DNA of 64,000 bases from Euonymus europaeus. Its lineage: Eukaryota; Streptophyta; Magnoliopsida; Celastrales; Celastraceae. Numbering within the stretch: position 1 is the first letter of the stretch; the number at the start of each line of letters is the position of its first letter. The stretch spans positions 21,114,760 through 21,178,759 of the forward strand of contig OY756969.1 in assembly GCA_963580455.1 (NCBI GenBank), read 5' to 3'. Made by a program: the position numbers and the translations under genes. This document shows, in pieces, positions 22,747 to 34,669 of this stretch. The notes under the pieces are model-generated. The model worked only from the letters and a program-made list of their open reading frames with translations, did no database searches and was not told the origin of the DNA.

Positions 22747-23847
22747 CAAAAACCAAATCTCATATATATCTCCCTCTTTTTTCTTTCTTCCTAGATTGCT
22801 TTTCCTCTATTCCAGTTGCTCAGGCTTTGTTTATGTGGTGGAGTGATTCATGGGTTTATAAGTTGAAGCAAGTTAAGATGGGAGGGGAGCTTAGGATCGG
22901 AGCGATCATGTCAGCTGCAAAAAAGAAATCAGCCTTACAAGTTTTAAATGTTAAAAGGTTGATAATTAAGCAAATTTGCGCTGAGAGGAACCTCGGATCC
23001 TCTTCATCTCATCATTACAATATTATCAAAGTGGAAGATCGAGCCACCACCAAGAGGAGGGATATATATATTCGGTGCAACTTTCTTAGTTGGTATGTAT
23101 ATATTTCCTCATTATGTATTCATCAGTAACGATCGATAGCTAGGACTAGAGTTTAATGGAGTCAATGGGATCAAACGATCGAGGCACTGATTTCTTTTTT
23201 TTCCTTTTTCTTTTGGGGTGGGTATATTGGTATAGGAGTTAAAGGGGGGATATTTGTTATTTCAATTGGGAAGGGTTATATCAAGGTGTGATTGGTACTG
23301 GGGATATGCTGTTCCCTTTGTTAAATTCCAATGAGATTAATTTCTTTACAAATTATGGGTTTTGTAGAGAATGCCACGCAATTGGTTTTTAATTTGGCAG
23401 AAACTAGAAATGCTCAACGTATTATATTCATATTGTTGGTATGTGATAAGACATTTTGATAATTGATTGACAATTGGTTCGAAGTTTTTTTTATTTTTTT
23501 ATTTTGAAGATAATATAGCTGTAAGATTTTATCTAGCTAGACAAAAACCATGCCTCAAAATGGCTTTAGCAGTCGTTGTTTAGTCCAAACATATATAGTC
23601 ACTAAGAGCATGGCAGTCTGGCAGAAATTTTAGTGCCAGACAAATTAAGTCGATACATCCTGGCATTGGCCATGACCTATGAAGTACTGAAGCAAGGAAA
23701 GATTCAGTTTATGATTTTGTTGTGTAGTGTGTTGGCTGTACTCTAGTGCAGTATCTCATTATCTTGTCCCTTATGGAATCGACCAAAAAAAAACTGTGCA
23801 TATAAAAGAGATTTTTTTTATACTAATAACTTGAATGGTTTTATTAC
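22747..23847. other. 3' flank of DOF1.4-like gene; no further gene
   Basis: The first 300-400 bases are probably the 3' UTR. An open stretch at 22827-23129 gives a protein with no known motif. A short hairpin (gtctggca...tgccagac) lies near 23612-23639. Confidence 0.4.
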
Positions 23848-24007
23848 GTTGACTCAGTGGTAGAGTTATATGAATGTAACTTAGAAGTTATAGATTTAAT
23901 TCTTAAGAATAACTTTTCTTCATGAGGATAAAATAATCCGCATAAATTTTATGTCCTCAACCACCACCCAATCCTAGAGGCGGTAACCTTGTGTAGGTGT
24001 TTTATTT
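23848..24007 (+). mobile_element. diverged tRNA-derived SINE (Au/TS-like)
   Basis: It opens with gactcagtggtagag, a good A-box of the tRNA type, followed ~40 bases later by gttatagatttaattct, a decayed B-box. The body runs on through a ctcaaccaccacccaatcctagaggcgg-like segment that matches the architecture of Au/TS SINEs as I remember it. No target duplication could be defined. Confidence 0.55.
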
Positions 24008-24038
24008 AGCTAGATGAATGTTTTTGGTACCATCTTTA

Positions 24039-24444
24039 GGGCTTGCTTGGATTAGGAGTTTGGAGGATTAAGTAAAGAGAGTTAAGTGGGATAGTAATTA
24101 TATACCTTGTTTGGTTTTAAGTAAGAAGGGGTTAGGAGGGTAGTGTAGGGGATAAATTATCTCATACTCTATTGTCATTAAGTGATAACTGTAACCCCTT
24201 GATTTGGAGGTTAGAAGAATAGAGTAAGGGATGAGTCATTTTAAATGTCTAAATTCTTTAATTTACCTTACTCTATCCCACCCTACCTCCTACCCAAGCA
24301 AAATTAATAATTTATATTTTAATTAACTCTTACTCCGTCTAATCAAGATAAAATTTCATTTAATTACTCTACTCTATCCTACCCCGCTTAATTCTCCCTT
24401 GCACTACTCCACTTAATCCTCATTATTTTTATCCAAGCAAGTAC
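24039..24444. mobile_element. foldback MITE with long inverted ends, PIF/Harbinger-like
   Basis: Left end GGGCTTGCTTGG and right end CCAAGCAAGTAC are inverted repeats with two mismatches. The similarity continues inward: aggattaagt...gttaagtgggatag on the left mirrors ctatcctacc...acttaatcct on the right. Flanking triplets are TTA and TGA, so the 3-bp duplication expected of Harbinger elements is imperfect. No coding capacity. Confidence 0.65.
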
Positions 24445-24728
24445 TGATGTCTTGCAGTAATTAAATAACTCAAACAATGATCACAATGTGTAACCAAGTG
24501 TACGTTTTCTAATGCATTGTATAGTAATTAATATCAGTTTGCATGTACACCCATGAAAAGTGTAACATATGCAATTCTAACGATTCAAAATTATCATACA
24601 TATTTTATGTTAAATTTGATAAAATCGAATATATAATATATTGTTATATTTATAAAATCAATCAAAATATCAATACAATTTTCTCATTTAAAAATAAAAA
24701 ATCTCACAAGTTAGAATGAGAATTCCCG

Positions 24729-24762
<34 letters not shown>

Positions 24763-27095
24763 GTGCTGTATAGTGCCGATTGGTGGGATGTCAGGAAGAT
24801 ATTCATAATTCACACGCTGCACCTTCATTTGACCGCCCTAAAATTCAAATGATATGACATCAGGATGGGCTTTGTAATGAATGGGCTAGATTACTCGAGT
24901 CTAGCCCACGTCACAGACCAACATAAAGGCCTAGCTTGGAAAATTAAACATTTCATTCTGGCCCATATGAGATTGACCATGGCTCTTCTACAGCTCAAAA
25001 CCCCAACACTGCGAGATCGTAGTAGAGTTTTGGGAAACAAACACAAATCACAAGGCTCTGGCTCAAGACATTGATTGTGCTTATTCACCTTTTGACATTT
25101 TGTCTGCTTCATTACATAAAGAAAAATGATAATGAATGCTCTTTAGAGCACTCGATAAGGATGAAAAAACGCGTATAAAAAAATATATTGGAATATAAAT
25201 TTTAAGATTAAAATATTAGATGAGGGAATGTTTATCACATATCTTGTTACCATTATAGATTTCATGCGATTTTGCGACATGAATTCCACAGCGTTTCGGG
25301 GTTGTTTAGACTGCTTAATTAGTTTTTTTTGGAACATTTGCCTATGAGGCTTAATTAGGGTTGTTTTGGAACACTTTGATTCAGTTTTAACATATGAAAA
25401 TTGAGAATTCTCTCGGAAAATTGAGTTTCTTAACCGCAAAATCTTCCGTGATCGATTTTGTTGATTGTTTTTGTTTCTATACTGCTTCATATTAGAGGCA
25501 ACGCGGTTTACAAGCCTAAGTCAATTTAATTTCCATCACTTGAAGTTCGAGTCTCAAGTCTAGAGTGAACAATATACCTCAAGTACATACATTCAATAGG
25601 GATCCCAAAAATACAAAATGCTCACACAAATCCACCTAATATTTGACACTGTCACATTTGAGACAGCAAAAATCTAAGATTGCTATCATTTTTCCAAGTA
25701 GATTAGGCCTATTTCACATCCTTCCACATCTCCTTAATTGCTTCTTCTAATTAGGTCTTTTCTGGATGCAAATATGCAATAAAGATCATATATATGTCCA
25801 GTTTAGTCTTTTCGACTCAACTACGCCAATTTTGGCGTTGACCATGGCGTGAAAAGTGAGAGTCCAGAATTATGTTCTTTGTAATAAAGAATAAAATATG
25901 TAAATTCAACTAATCTACATCTAAAAGGTTCCTAAATCCACGTACCAACTACATCATAATCTTCCAGTACATATTTTTATTATGAAAGCCTAACCAAATA
26001 TCATTCTCTGATGTACCAAACAGAAGATCCACAAATGAAGTACCATGATTATATCATGGCCATTCATGGAAAATTAAAGGTCTTGAGGGGGGTCATATTG
26101 TACCATCATAACCTTTGACAACAAGCAAACCCCAACTGTGTGTATCTATACCTATATATATTGAACCGACCCCACTATTTTTTCTTTTTTTCATACACAT
26201 ATATGATAAAATTTAATTTTGACCTCCCAAGATTTTTCATTTTGACACCACATAATTTTTATCGTTCTTAATGTTTAATTGGACTACATTTTTTTTTATT
26301 TCTTAGGGCTCAAAGTGATCAAACTGACTGACTAATTATGGTCCAAAGTCACACGATTCATATGATAAACATGATTAGATTATTGGCACAACATAATGTA
26401 AGAGTTATTATAGTTACAATCACTTTAAAAGATGTATGATTCACTAACATTATCAAAAGAGTCATTGGATCAGAACTCGTTCAAGTCATATTTTCTTATG
26501 CGAAGGCTTTGCACGATATTTTCATATACTTTAGGTATTAAAAAACAAAATTTATTTGAATGAGATGACTTTTATGTTTCTTTTATCGATCATTTTTTAG
26601 TAAATAGTCCTATAAAAAATTTCACCCATAAATTTCTTGTCCTCCTCCTATAAATTCGACCCCATCTATTAAGTAAGCCGGGTCCCTCCCCGCCTATATA
26701 TATATATATATTGAACGTTTTATGAGGTTCAATTATGACTCTCGGTCAAACTTAATTATCTCCCTTTTTATCTTGATTTTCCATCCATCTTTCTCCTCAT
26801 ATAAGTGCTTTTATCCTTTGTGTGGATAATGTTGAAGACAAAAATTCCAACTTACTTTAGAAGCAAAGTATCACCCGGCCAAGACTGTGACATGGCACGC
26901 GATGGTGCTCACTGGAATGATCACAGAATGGGGTCTCTCTTGAAAGACCAAATGATGATACAAATTAATTGGATTCTCTACAGATTATATGTTTTTGACA
27001 TAAAGTGGAACCACCGCTTGGAGCACTTACTACACTGCATCTTTGTTGCTACATTTCAAAAGGACCTAGCTAGATATGTTTAACATCACACTGAT

Positions 27096-27157
<62 letters not shown>

Positions 27158-27950
27158 TATGTGGTGTTAAAGCTAGACACTGGATTGTTCCTTCATGGAC
27201 TTGGGAACTCACCAATCATGAATTATCTATTGCTCAACACTTTTCTTTTTTTAATGGAAGCAGTAGTCGTCCAGCCAATCCACTTGAGAAAAGTGTGGAT
27301 GACTGACCAGTACTATTCCTTCATATCCGTATATTTATATATGTTTTCTAATGAGAGTAAAATATTTATTTTTGACACAATTTTTTTTAGTTGAAAATAC
27401 TGCATAAATGCATTTCCTTCATTCTCATTGACTGCACGATTTCTTTAACTGTTACAATTTATAATAATGAACGTGTTGCGTTGAATCTCTTTAGATCAAT
27501 TAATGAATTATATAACAATGGAAGATTCTGAATTTGATTCTGAATTTGGCTCAACTTACTTTGTTACCAGACACAAAATTTATGTGCGCACCAGCTCGAG
27601 GATATGAGTTTTGACCCATATCAAATGCATTTCTAAAGGGACAAATTGTTGTTAAAAAAACCCTAAAATTAGTGGAATGGAATTTAGAAGGAATTAATTG
27701 TGCAATTTAAAGTAATGTTCCATTAATATATTCTTTGGCCTAGAATCTTATTATGGCAGACAATATATGCTTTAATGGAGAATACTTTTGTTGGTGTGGG
27801 ACTTTTTAAAAAAAAAAATTCCAATAGTGCTTTAGGAGCAACTGGATTACTGGAACACATCAACCAAAAACCATTTATTATTGAAGCTTCCATACACGTG
27901 TTTTCCATGCCATTAATGCTAATGACCATGCAGACCAAAACCCAGCTTAT
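24445..27950. other. intergenic, no recognised gene
   Basis: AT-rich DNA with microsatellites: (TA)n at 24739-24762, a shorter one near 26695-26710 and (TA)27 at 27101-27154. Short frames at 24865-25490 and 26805-27394 carry no recognisable motif. I see no gene I can support in these 3.5 kb. Confidence 0.4.
27101..27154. repeat. (TA)27 microsatellite
   Basis: An uninterrupted TA dinucleotide run of 54 bases in non-coding DNA. Confidence 0.95.
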
Positions 27951-27959
27951 AAACCAGAT

Positions 27960-28356
27960 TAATTTCTTAGTTAGGTTTAGGTCTTGTTTAATGTTTATTA
28001 GAGTTCAGCAATAATATTATTGGTTCAGTAATATAGGATTTTATTTAAGTTTTCAAAGCAAGACGTACTATTGTGGTATTTTCCAGACTTATTAAAATTT
28101 CGAAATTAATAATTTCGGGTATGAGTATAAATAAGTTTTATTATCATTATTTAAGGATTGTAATCTCGCAATAGAGAGACAATTTTAATTAATTATTGCG
28201 ACAAATTTTGAGAAGTATTCTCAGCAATTTATAATCATTTTCTTGGCATAAACTGTCAGAACATCCCACATCTGGTGGAAACTCAAAGGCTCCTGCTCGC
28301 AACCCCCCTCATAAGGCTTTTGGGGGCATAGAATTTCTACATGATATCAAAGTAGG
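27960..28356 (+). mobile_element. degraded copia LTR with primer-binding-site remnant
   Basis: The stretch has the layout of a plant copia LTR: a TATA box in gagtataaataag (~28125), a transcript start region and an R/U5-like segment with gagaagtattctcagcaattta. At 28342-28356 it is followed by tgatatcaaagtagg, a two-mismatch version of the tRNA-Met primer site TGGTATCAGAGCAGG. No gag or pol follows. Boundaries are approximate. Confidence 0.45.
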
Positions 28357-29156
28357 TATTGGACTTTGTAACAACTCTATTCCGAGTGTTGAATCTTGAA
28401 CATAGTTACCCAGTTTACACGTGAGGTCGAAAACCTCGAGTTCATGTTCGCCTTGTATCATAAACGCATGCACATGCCGCGATAGATTGCATGTTAACCT
28501 AACATGCCTCCAATTAGTGTCATTTGGATCTTCAGTACAACCAATTCACAAATTGTAAATTTCAAAGAGAGAAAAGATTGATAAGAGATGGGTGTTCTGT
28601 ATCATAAAAAAAAGGGAGTGAACCTTTAAAGCAATTGGAAGTTCTAAAGTGATTGATTAAAGCATATCTCAGTGTCTTCAGTCATCCACATGCATAACAG
28701 ACAGCACCAGAACGAAACCATCTTTCTCTTCTCGATCCAACCTCGTTGACAAAAACACATGAGCTCCACCATTAACATGCAGCCTTTGCCTCCCTCGTCT
28801 CTCTATCCTCTATTTTTTTGGGTCTCAAAAACCCTAAATAATAGAAAATATAAATGCACTTCTACTAGATAAAAGCAGCAATAGAGGCAATCAAGCTCAA
28901 AAGTTCAAACAACTCAAGCAAAACCCAGAAGAAGTCATGATCTCTACATGTAAGCACAGAGACTATCTAGGAATACTGTCCATTTTACATGAATAGTACT
29001 GTGTCCCCCAACCCATGAAAACAAATAAAGAAAAACACTTTGAAACCATTAAGGGAAAAACAGATTTGAAATTATTCAATGTTTTGTTTTGTGTACATAA
29101 AGCCAAAAAATTTCATGAAGTCATGCTATATCTGTTGGGAACTTAAAGAAGACAGA
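28357..29156. other. intergenic and probable 3' UTR of the second Dof gene
   Basis: No coding feature. The part nearest 29156 is likely the 3' UTR of the minus-strand Dof gene. Confidence 0.4.
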
Positions 29157-30062
29157 TTATGGTGGAGCACCATAACCTGGAAGACGAGGCCACTGATTGG
29201 GATTCAAAGAAGTACTGGAGCTTCCAGCAGGAGTGGTGGTATTGTTATTGTTGCTTCCAGTACTCCACAGAGTTGTATCAGAGACATTAGGGTTATTATT
29301 GTTGATGAAATTCTGGTGCCAATTGTGCTGAGAAGAGCTTGGACCAGCAGGCCTGCTTGATTGCATCATCAAGCTCTCATGTTGATCAGATGGATACATG
29401 AGACCTAAATTACTCTTATCTCTATCAGCACCCATTTGATAAAACTGTCTCTGCTGATTAATCTGCTGGTTTGACCCAAAAGAAGGCACATTGACATCGA
29501 AACCCTGCAGCAGACCCAAATTTGAAGAACCACCCAAATCAACACCAAGACTCACAGGCTGATTAAAAGGTTGTGGTGGTTGGAGAGACTGAATTGCTGC
29601 TAAAGAAGACAAGAACCCACCTCCTGGATAATATGATCCCATTGAAGGCACACCAGATTCGTTAGTCCTCATAACAGCAGGACTAGTACTAATTATAGCT
29701 GAACTGGCGGTGCTCATGGCTTGTGGGGCTGTGAAATTCTGAAGTGGAGGCGGCTGATTAGGCTGAGTGCCGGAATTCTCACCAGATGATGCCGTTTTCG
29801 TGCGCTTTCCCTTCCGGCAACCGCCTCCTACGGGCACATTTCTCTGGGTTCCACCCTGAGTCCAGTACCTTCTACAAGTCTTGCAGAAGTAGCGAGGCTG
29901 AGAGAGACTGTAATTGTTGTAGTAACAAAATTTTGTATTGAAAGAATCACACCGAGGACATTTTTGAGGCTGTGGTGGAGGCTGTTGTTGATCTCCTTGA
30001 AGTGGCTTCAACCTCTGATTCTCTTCACTTCCTCCACCATCCCCTCTCTCACCCTGCATCAT
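29157..30062 (-). CDS. Dof zinc finger transcription factor (301 aa, single coding exon)
   Basis: The frame opens [10 protein letters not shown] and ends at TAA 29157. The Dof domain is at residues ~34-86: [20 protein letters not shown], then [29 protein letters not shown] and a basic KGKRTK tail; all four cysteines are present. The N-terminus is Gln/Pro-rich, the rest Ser/Asn/Gln-rich, typical of Dof regulatory regions. It is a nuclear DNA-binding protein of AAAG sites by family knowledge. GTQRNVP and the RKGKRTK tail put it in a different subgroup from the Dof at 21.5 kb, so the pair is not a recent tandem duplicate. Its nearest Arabidopsis relative is not clear to me. The ATG pair at 30057-30062 is the first in frame and follows a TATA box by a suitable distance. 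Confidence 0.93.
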   Translation of the reverse strand: MMQGERGDGGGSEENQRLKPLQGDQQQPPPQPQKCPRCDSFNTKFCYYNNYSLSQPRYFCKTCRRYWTQGGTQRNVPVGGGCRKGKRTKTASSGENSGTQPNQPPPLQNFTAPQAMSTASSAIISTSPAVMRTNESGVPSMGSYYPGGGFLSSLAAIQSLQPPQPFNQPVSLGVDLGGSSNLGLLQGFDVNVPSFGSNQQINQQRQFYQMGADRDKSNLGLMYPSDQHESLMMQSSRPAGPSSSQHNWHQNFINNNNPNVSDTTLWSTGSNNNNTTTPAGSSSTSLNPNQWPRLPGYGAPP

Positions 30063-30130
30063 ATTTTTCTCCTTTCACCCCAAAAATTCAATCTTTATCT
30101 GGGGTTTGATTTCTATTGAACTGGGTTCCC

Positions 30131-30140
30131 TTTATATATA
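30131..30140 (-). promoter_or_regulatory. probable TATA box of the second Dof gene
   Basis: On the minus strand the sequence reads TATATATAAA about 70 bases before the start codon, giving a predicted 5' UTR near 40 nt. Inferred from sequence only. Confidence 0.5.
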
Positions 30141-31717
30141 GTATTGGTTTTGTGGGTTGGTACAACATGCAAGCGTTTCAGATATGGGGGTTTGTATGAG
30201 CTCAACGTGTCCTTCACTGGGTCTGGGTCTTGAGAATCTACACAAAATCGAGAAACCAGAGCCACTCTGACCTGTTTCATGCCCAAAACAATGGTCTCCT
30301 GAGGCTGAATCCCAGATGATCAGAAAATTAAAAACCCAAATCTCCTCTTAATTAAAAACCAAATCTCACAGGATTTTCAACAAACACTTTATCTTCCTTC
30401 AGCATTAAGTACAGATTGGAACCATAGAGAGAGAAATTAAAGGCAGATTGCCACCTGCTTTACTATGCAGATTAAAAACAGAGGAGTACGTGTTTTTGTG
30501 AAAGTACAAAGTTCCCACATACGGACAGGGTCCTCAGAGTAATAGATTATGTTATCTACAGCGACCGTAGACAAAAAATAGGCATAATCCACAACTGGCA
30601 CTTCATTTGTCTTCACCGACCTACTCATATACACTCTATTTTCACAAAACAACAATAAAGCGCAGGACAAAAGTGAAACCTAAAGGAGACAGTTTTGTTG
30701 GCTAAGGCGGCGGAGGAGGAGGAGGAGGAGGGTGGCGCTATGGCGTCAGCTGTGGTGGTTTAATTGAGGGAAGTTGTGGTGGCTGTGTCAGAGTTAAACA
30801 ACCCCTCTCTCTCTCTCATTTCACGTTTTTCTCTCTCTCTCTCTTTCTAAGCTCTGTTCTCTCTTTCTCTGTGACATCAGTTTTGTGCCAAGTGGACACT
30901 CCATGTCTTTTTGGAAATTTAGTCCTTTCACTCAGAAGGGCAGTTTGGACAATTAAGAAAACATTGGTGGAGGGGTTGAGTGGCACTTGCCCCAAACAAC
31001 ACGAAACGGCAGGAAGGGAAAAGAAAAGGGGGGTGACGCCGAGGAGTTGCAACTGCTCCCATTAGGCATTAGCCTCCACCACTTTGTGGACAAACACTAA
31101 AAACGTTATTTTGTTGATGGATGGGTGGGACTGGGGAAGAGATGAGATGGCTACCATGAAAATGACGATCCATTGCCCCATCATGTATCCTCAGCCCCAC
31201 CAATGACAGTCCATCATCCTTGTTTGAACATGGTCCTCCTTTGGCCTGATCACAATGACTGTCCCTAGCTCCAACGGTAGTTGAAACTTTAAATGCTATG
31301 TAATATGTATTCAGTTGTGACCCCTTAGCTGGGCTTTAGCTTCAATCACGTCGTTTTTTATTTTTGCACAATTGAAGGCATAATCATGAATCGTTCTAAA
31401 GAAAACGACCTAATTCGTGACTTGTCCTTTCCAGTGACACGATCTCTTTTGTTACAGACTCGAGATAATATTTAACTGATTTGTACGTCGTTATTTACAA
31501 TAAACTACCTTGGATCAGCTTAGTATTGGCCCATCATATGAACATTTCAGCATGGAAATATATAATACTTGTTACGATTCGGTTACCGAATGTTCATTTG
31601 TTGCAAAGGGTTTAAACACTCGATGTTCCTAAATGTTACAAACGCTCGGGAAAATTTCTCATGGTCCCAGGAAGATTTTCCGTTGATATGGCAAAAACTC
31701 AAACAAATACTCACTAA
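30141..31717. other. intergenic between divergent Dof and P3 genes
   Basis: The two flanking genes are transcribed away from one another, so this is a shared 5' region. Bases 30705-30735 are a gga/ggc repeat and 30804-30850 a CT microsatellite. Short frames on both strands (30437-31065) show no motif. Confidence 0.45.
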
Positions 31718-31789
31718 ATTTACACAGCATAGGCGGGCTAGGCCCAGGCCCAGATTTACACAGCACAAGCGGGCTAGGCCCAAGCCCAT
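31718..31789 (+). promoter_or_regulatory. 36-bp tandem duplication with GGCCCA (site II) elements
   Basis: Bases 31718-31753 and 31754-31789 are near copies beginning atttacacagca. Each contains gggctaggcccaRgccca, giving GGCCCA-type sites (reverse of TGGGCC/T, the plant site II element bound by TCP factors). Clustered site II elements are typical of plant ribosomal protein promoters. The block lies about 95-165 bases upstream of the P3 start codon. Confidence 0.85.
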
Positions 31790-31850
31790 CAGGAGACGAA
31801 TCGAATTGAGACCAAGTTTCCTTCGCCATCTCGTCATATTGAAGTTGGGG

Positions 31851-31859
31851 TTAGGGTTT
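31851..31859 (+). promoter_or_regulatory. telo-box
   Basis: TTAGGGTTT (reverse AAACCCTAA) lies 24 bases before the start codon of the P3 gene. Telo-boxes together with site II elements mark co-regulated plant translation genes. Because it is so close to the ATG it may lie in the 5' UTR. Confidence 0.75.
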
Positions 31860-31882
31860 CTGCCGAAAAATAAAAGACGAGA

Positions 31883-32670
31883 ATGGGAGTGTACACGTTC
31901 GTGTGCAAAAGCTCAGGGGACGAGTGGACGGGGAAGCAGCTCTCCGGGAATCTCGAGGCCTCGGCTCCCTCCACCTACGATCTCCAAAGGAAGCTCGTCC
32001 AGACTGCTCTTTCCGTGGACTCCTCCGGCGGAGTCAGCACTTCTTTCTCAATCATCACTCCTTCCTCTGCCGTCTTCCAGGTCTATTATATATCTTCTCG
32101 ATTCTGTTCTTTCTCCACTTATTACTAGATTTTTCATTGAATTCAATAATCTATATATTTTCTCAATAAAAAATTTCATGAAAAGAATTGAACTTAGATT
32201 ACTCTCTTACCTGATCATATCCAATTTGCAGATTTATTTTGCTATTGTATTTAACTACGTTATTGAAATTGATAGCAATTGATGGAAAAAGAATTTTCCC
32301 TTTGAAAATGACGAAGCCTTTGTTTTTGGAGCTTAAACATCAATAATTGACCAGGAAAAGAAAATCGGTGTCATCCGTTGTGTTCGAGTATCTCTTTATA
32401 TAATTTACAATGCTGCCGGAAAGCATCTTCGGTTCTTAATTCTTGGTTACCACTGATGAAAATCAGAGGTATTGAGTTATTTTGGTATCAATCTGAAGTT
32501 CACTACGTTTCTCACAGGTTGTTGTTGGTGGTTCTGCTGGTGGTGGTGCAGCAGCAGCTCCAGGAGGTGGCTCAGCTCCTCCTGCTGCTGAAGAGAAGAA
32601 GGAAGAGGAGAAAAAGCCTGAAAAGGAGGAGAGCGAGGACGAAGATATGGGATTCTCTTTGTTTGATTAG
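31883..32670 (+). CDS. RPP3: 60S acidic ribosomal protein P3 (2 exons, 116 aa)
   Basis: Exon 1 (31883-32080, 66 codons) and exon 2 (32518-32670) join in phase 0. The N-terminus MGVYTFVCKSSGDEW is the plant-specific P3 start; the middle is an Ala/Gly/Pro hinge, and the end is a Lys/Glu/Asp-rich tail closing with the stalk signature SEDEDMGFSLFD. P-proteins form the flexible lateral stalk of the large ribosomal subunit, which recruits translation elongation factors in the cytosol; P3 is found only in plants. Length is close to the usual 115-120 residues. Upstream site II and telo-box elements fit a ribosomal protein gene. The intron (437 bp) splits the dimerisation domain from the hinge. No defect seen. 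Confidence 0.95.
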
Positions 32671-34669
32671 AACTCATCTTTGTTGCTTTGAGTTGATACG
32701 TCACCTATTTTGTTTTGAGAGGCTACACTTGGTTGAAATTATTACTAAAACTGTCAAATTAAAATAGATCGTATCAAGTGTTTGTGAATCAGAAAATCTT
32801 ATTTACAGTCTGGTTTAATGGTATGAAGCTATTTTATGGGCACTGTATTTGCCGACTCTCCGGCCATTCTTCCCCTGGTTGAGGGGAATTCTGTTGTCTT
32901 TGGCCTATTTTATGCCTATATAATGTTCTTCCTTCCCGGGTAAAGTTTTCCATGAACTATCAACCTCCACCAACAGTCTTAAAGCTTAAGCATCATAATA
33001 TCATAAATAAAGTCTTGAAAGTTGGTGCTATCCCACAAAGTAGAATGAAGACTAACACAAAAGAAAGTGTGCTTTCTGGCATGGCATGTGTAAAAGATGC
33101 ATGCAGCAAATGAAACAACGAGAACTATGAAGGAAGGAAGATAGGAAGCTGACCTGATCATGATTGGCAAGAAAAGACCATGAGGTCTTCAAACAATGCA
33201 CATGAAAGTTTCAAATTTTGCAATTAATTACCCAACAAGTTGGATGCAAAGGGTCTACAAAACATTTGACATCCGTTTTACGAGAGCTTATACTCTATGT
33301 TGAAGAGCTTATACTCTATCAACATACTCTGATCCAAACGGACCTTTGGACATTCCCCGAAACAAACAAAGGCAGGCAAAAGAAAACAAAGTGTGACCAC
33401 CCCCCACCACTGTCTTGAGGCTTTAACCCCACTCTTCTCGGCTCTTCTTCTCTTTTCTCTCATCATCGACAAGAACCACGAAGGCACAAACCCAACCACC
33501 ATCACTTTCTCATGTTTCAATTCTATACAGTCCCTGGTTACTCAGTCAAAAAGTATACTTAAAAACAATGCTAGATAGGAAGATGGAGAAACTACCTTTG
33601 CATGATTGCTTTTACAGCAATTCAAGTCTATGTTTATGAGTACCCCCTGACACAGGAAAACTCAAATGGGTCAGATTGCTCTCTTTCCTTTTCCACCATT
33701 TTCTCATCCAAGTGTCCTTTCAATTTTCTGGGGTCCCCATAAAAGAAAATCTCCTGTGGCTACAATTGTACTAATCTGGTCACCAAGACTACCAAAATTT
33801 ATTGCTTTCTACAGACTCTAACTATATCTCTCAACACCATGAAAACTTAAATGGTAACCATCAATGAAAATGGCAATAGCTCACATGCACAAGCTATCTT
33901 TATATTGTAACCTATGATGGGTAGTTCCAAGTCCAACTCAAAGTCTACTATTATAGTACTAGTTGTGAAACAGTGCCTAGACCAACTCTAATGACAGAGT
34001 AGTAGGAGTGTATTAAAAAAACCCGAGTGCTTAAAATCCAAGCAGGTAAGATGGTTGCCTCTCTTGGCATCTTCCTCCCACTTAGCAAAACAAGAGTAAA
34101 AGGGGCAAGATTCCTTGCCCATTTATCAACTCTTTCTTTGACAGCTAGCCCCAAAGCTGCTTTTGCCAATTCACTTAAAACTTTCCCCTTTCCTCTCTTC
34201 CCTGTTCATCTGCACTTCTTACAGTTTTTGATTAATTTATAAAAGTTATGGAACTGAATATATATCTGTCATTCATTTCTACATTTATTAATACACCAAG
34301 AAAAAGTAGTGAGAGATGAGTCACTTGACTCAACCTATGCCATCTATGGTGAATCGGTGATCCATGAAAAACAGAATTACAAGGTAAAATATTGAGAATT
34401 CACTCAATTAAGAAATCCAACCCATCAAGCCAAACAAAAGCAATCATTACATTGATCAATAGTCAATACTACAATTGAATTAGAAGAGAATATCAGAACC
34501 CAAATTATACAATTGAATCAAGATTCTCTCATTCTCTTCAATTATCCAACATTACAGGCTTGTCATCGTTTCTCCATCTCAACTTCTCTATAAATGCCCA
34601 CAATATTTTTTTTTTTAAATTTAAAAAGTTACAAGGAAAAGAAAAATAAAACTTTTTTTTTTTGTTTAT
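32671..34669. other. intergenic, 3' ends of P3 and VQ genes
   Basis: The two neighbouring genes converge here. No gene is recognised. A 16-base phrase agagcttatactctat is repeated at 33284 and 33304. A segment at 34020-34200 is more even in composition and may be an old transposon piece, but I cannot assign it. Confidence 0.4.

Noticed and set aside
25500..25580. gttcgagtctc phrase as a possible tRNA B-box
   Set aside because: No cloverleaf can be formed around it and no A-box lies upstream.
27076..27306. Frame starting in the TA microsatellite
   Set aside because: The IYIYIY run is only the repeat translated.
29079..29360. Plus-strand frame opposite the second Dof
   Set aside because: Antisense shadow of the Dof C-terminus.
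31569..32282. 237-residue frame over the P3 gene
   Set aside because: It reads the P3 promoter repeat and exon 1 in another frame and continues into the intron; low-complexity RPRPR stretch comes from the duplicated promoter.
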